From: a bacterium
Lineage (GTDB): Bacteria > Latescibacterota > UBA2968 > GCA-2709665
Reading direction: 5' to 3'
Length of the DNA: 13,655 nt
Assembly: GCA_027619145.1 (NCBI GenBank)
Contig: JAQCGA010000040.1
Coordinates: 1 to 13,655 of the forward strand
Each line of letters begins with the position of its first letter. Within the stretch, counting starts at the first letter, position 1. This document shows, piece by piece, positions 12,912 through 13,655 of the stretch. A model generated the notes under the pieces. That model was given only the letters and a program-made list of their open reading frames with translations, ran no database searches and was not told where the DNA came from. The translations under genes were made by a program, and so were the position numbers.

Positions 12912-13655
12912 ATGGCAGAAACCCCTAAGGGTGGGCATGTTTTCGATCTGGCGATTGGCGAATCGGTTGATGTTGAGATCGACGGCCGTACGCGCAGGCT
13001 GACTCTGGTGGAGGTACACGAACCACGTTGCGCTGTGCGCGGGGTGATTCGATTTCCTCGGATTGTTGTTGAGATCGACGGTGAGCGTGTTGAGGTTCCT
13101 GCTGCATTGTATCATTTGCCGCAGGAGTTACACGGGGTCAAGATTGCGTGTTCGGTAACGCGTGGTGTGGCCGAGACAGTGCGCCGGTACCAGGATGTGT
13201 ATGCGCTGGATAAGGACGCTCGTATTCGTTGCTGGGCACCTGGTGATCCGCTTTTTGATCGGACGCCTCTTGTGTATCCGGCCAGGCAGGCGTGGTTTGT
13301 TACGATGACGCAGATGGCGAATGAACGGGTTTATGTAGATGGGGGCGAGTTGCCGGCGATTCAGTCAGATCAGTATGTGTACCACCATTACGGGATGGAT
13401 ATTGGGGGGTACGAAAAGGCGGTTCCTGTTGTGGCAGCCCGGGGAGGTACTGTTGTTTGTGTTGGGGAAACTCCTGTGGCGGAGTACGATGAGAAGTCGG
13501 GCGGGAAACCCCGGTACGATCGGGTGGTTGTGCGCGATGAAACTGGCTGGCATTATTTGTATTCGCACATAGAAATGATTTCGCCGGAGATTCGTCTGGG
13601 GGAGCGCATTGAGGCTGGGGCTTTTGTGGGTACGCTGGGGAAAGAGGGGAGTTCC
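12912..13655 (+). CDS. M23-family (lysostaphin-like) metallopeptidase, C-terminus missing
   Basis: The frame is open for 248 codons from ATG 12912 to the window edge. Residues 1-140 form a beta-rich N-terminal region that I do not recognise (VDVEIDGRTRRLTLVEVHEP; RIVVEIDGERVEVPAALYHL). The M23 domain begins near 155: HHYGMDIGG supplies the H-x-x-x-D zinc motif (H159, D163), AARGGTVVCVGE is the usual Gly-rich strand, and WHYLYSHIEMISPEIRLGER contains the conserved His (H219). The window ends at GTLGKEGSS, just before the expected H-x-H motif. Family members usually cut peptidoglycan cross-bridges outside the cell, but no signal peptide or membrane segment is visible, so its location and substrate are unclear. 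It may share a transcript with cutC. Confidence 0.85.
   Translation, partial: MAETPKGGHVFDLAIGESVDVEIDGRTRRLTLVEVHEPRCAVRGVIRFPRIVVEIDGERVEVPAALYHLPQELHGVKIACSVTRGVAETVRRYQDVYALDKDARIRCWAPGDPLFDRTPLVYPARQAWFVTMTQMANERVYVDGGELPAIQSDQYVYHHYGMDIGGYEKAVPVVAARGGTVVCVGETPVAEYDEKSGGKPRYDRVVVRDETGWHYLYSHIEMISPEIRLGERIEAGAFVGTLGKEGSS

Overview
The window looks like a chromosomal segment from a bacterium with moderate to slightly high GC. Likely sources are uncultured, polysaccharide-degrading lineages such as Poribacteria, Latescibacterota, Hydrogenedentota or Planctomycetota. That guess rests on gene content: a DUF6785/DUF6784 OPT-like permease, a PcRGLX/YetA-type lyase, a DUF4962 plus heparinase II/III lyase, and several dispersed palindromic or tandem repeats. 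No rRNA, tRNA, CRISPR array, transposase or phage gene was seen. Family names come from recognising motifs by eye, not from database searches.

Layout. (1) Minus strand, 1-1399: a lipoprotein gene (704-1399) followed by an overlapping (ATGA) DUF350 membrane-protein gene that runs off the left edge. (2) 1400-1684: an intergenic stretch with three kinds of short repeat. (3) Minus strand, 1685-3682: a polytopic DUF6785/DUF6784 permease-like protein. (4) 3683-3922: an intergenic region with two good sigma70-like promoters placed back to back. (5) Plus strand, 3923-4855: a tight three-gene toxin-antitoxin-like unit (RelE/BECR-like nuclease candidate, DUF2283 protein, HigA-type HTH antitoxin), closed by a strong intrinsic terminator at 4890-4920. 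(6) 4921-5282: an intergenic region with a 73-bp double palindrome and a possible structured leader. (7) Plus strand, 5283-11874: two very large carbohydrate-active enzymes, an exo-rhamnogalacturonan-lyase-like protein (1021 aa) and a heparinase II/III-type lyase (1141 aa). (8) 11875-12131: an intergenic region with a twin hairpin. (9) Plus strand, 12132-13655: a CutC-family TIM barrel protein and the start of an M23-type metallopeptidase cut by the right edge.

How the parts may work together (inference). The two lyases probably act on an acidic, uronate-containing glycan. Neither has a visible signal peptide, and the nearest membrane protein is an OPT-like permease. This suggests uptake of oligosaccharides followed by cytoplasmic depolymerisation, rather than extracellular digestion. 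The toxin-antitoxin-like island between the permease and the lyases is closely packed, has its own promoter and terminator, looks more AT-rich than its neighbours, and may be an insertion. The lipoprotein/DUF350 pair is probably an independent envelope-associated operon.
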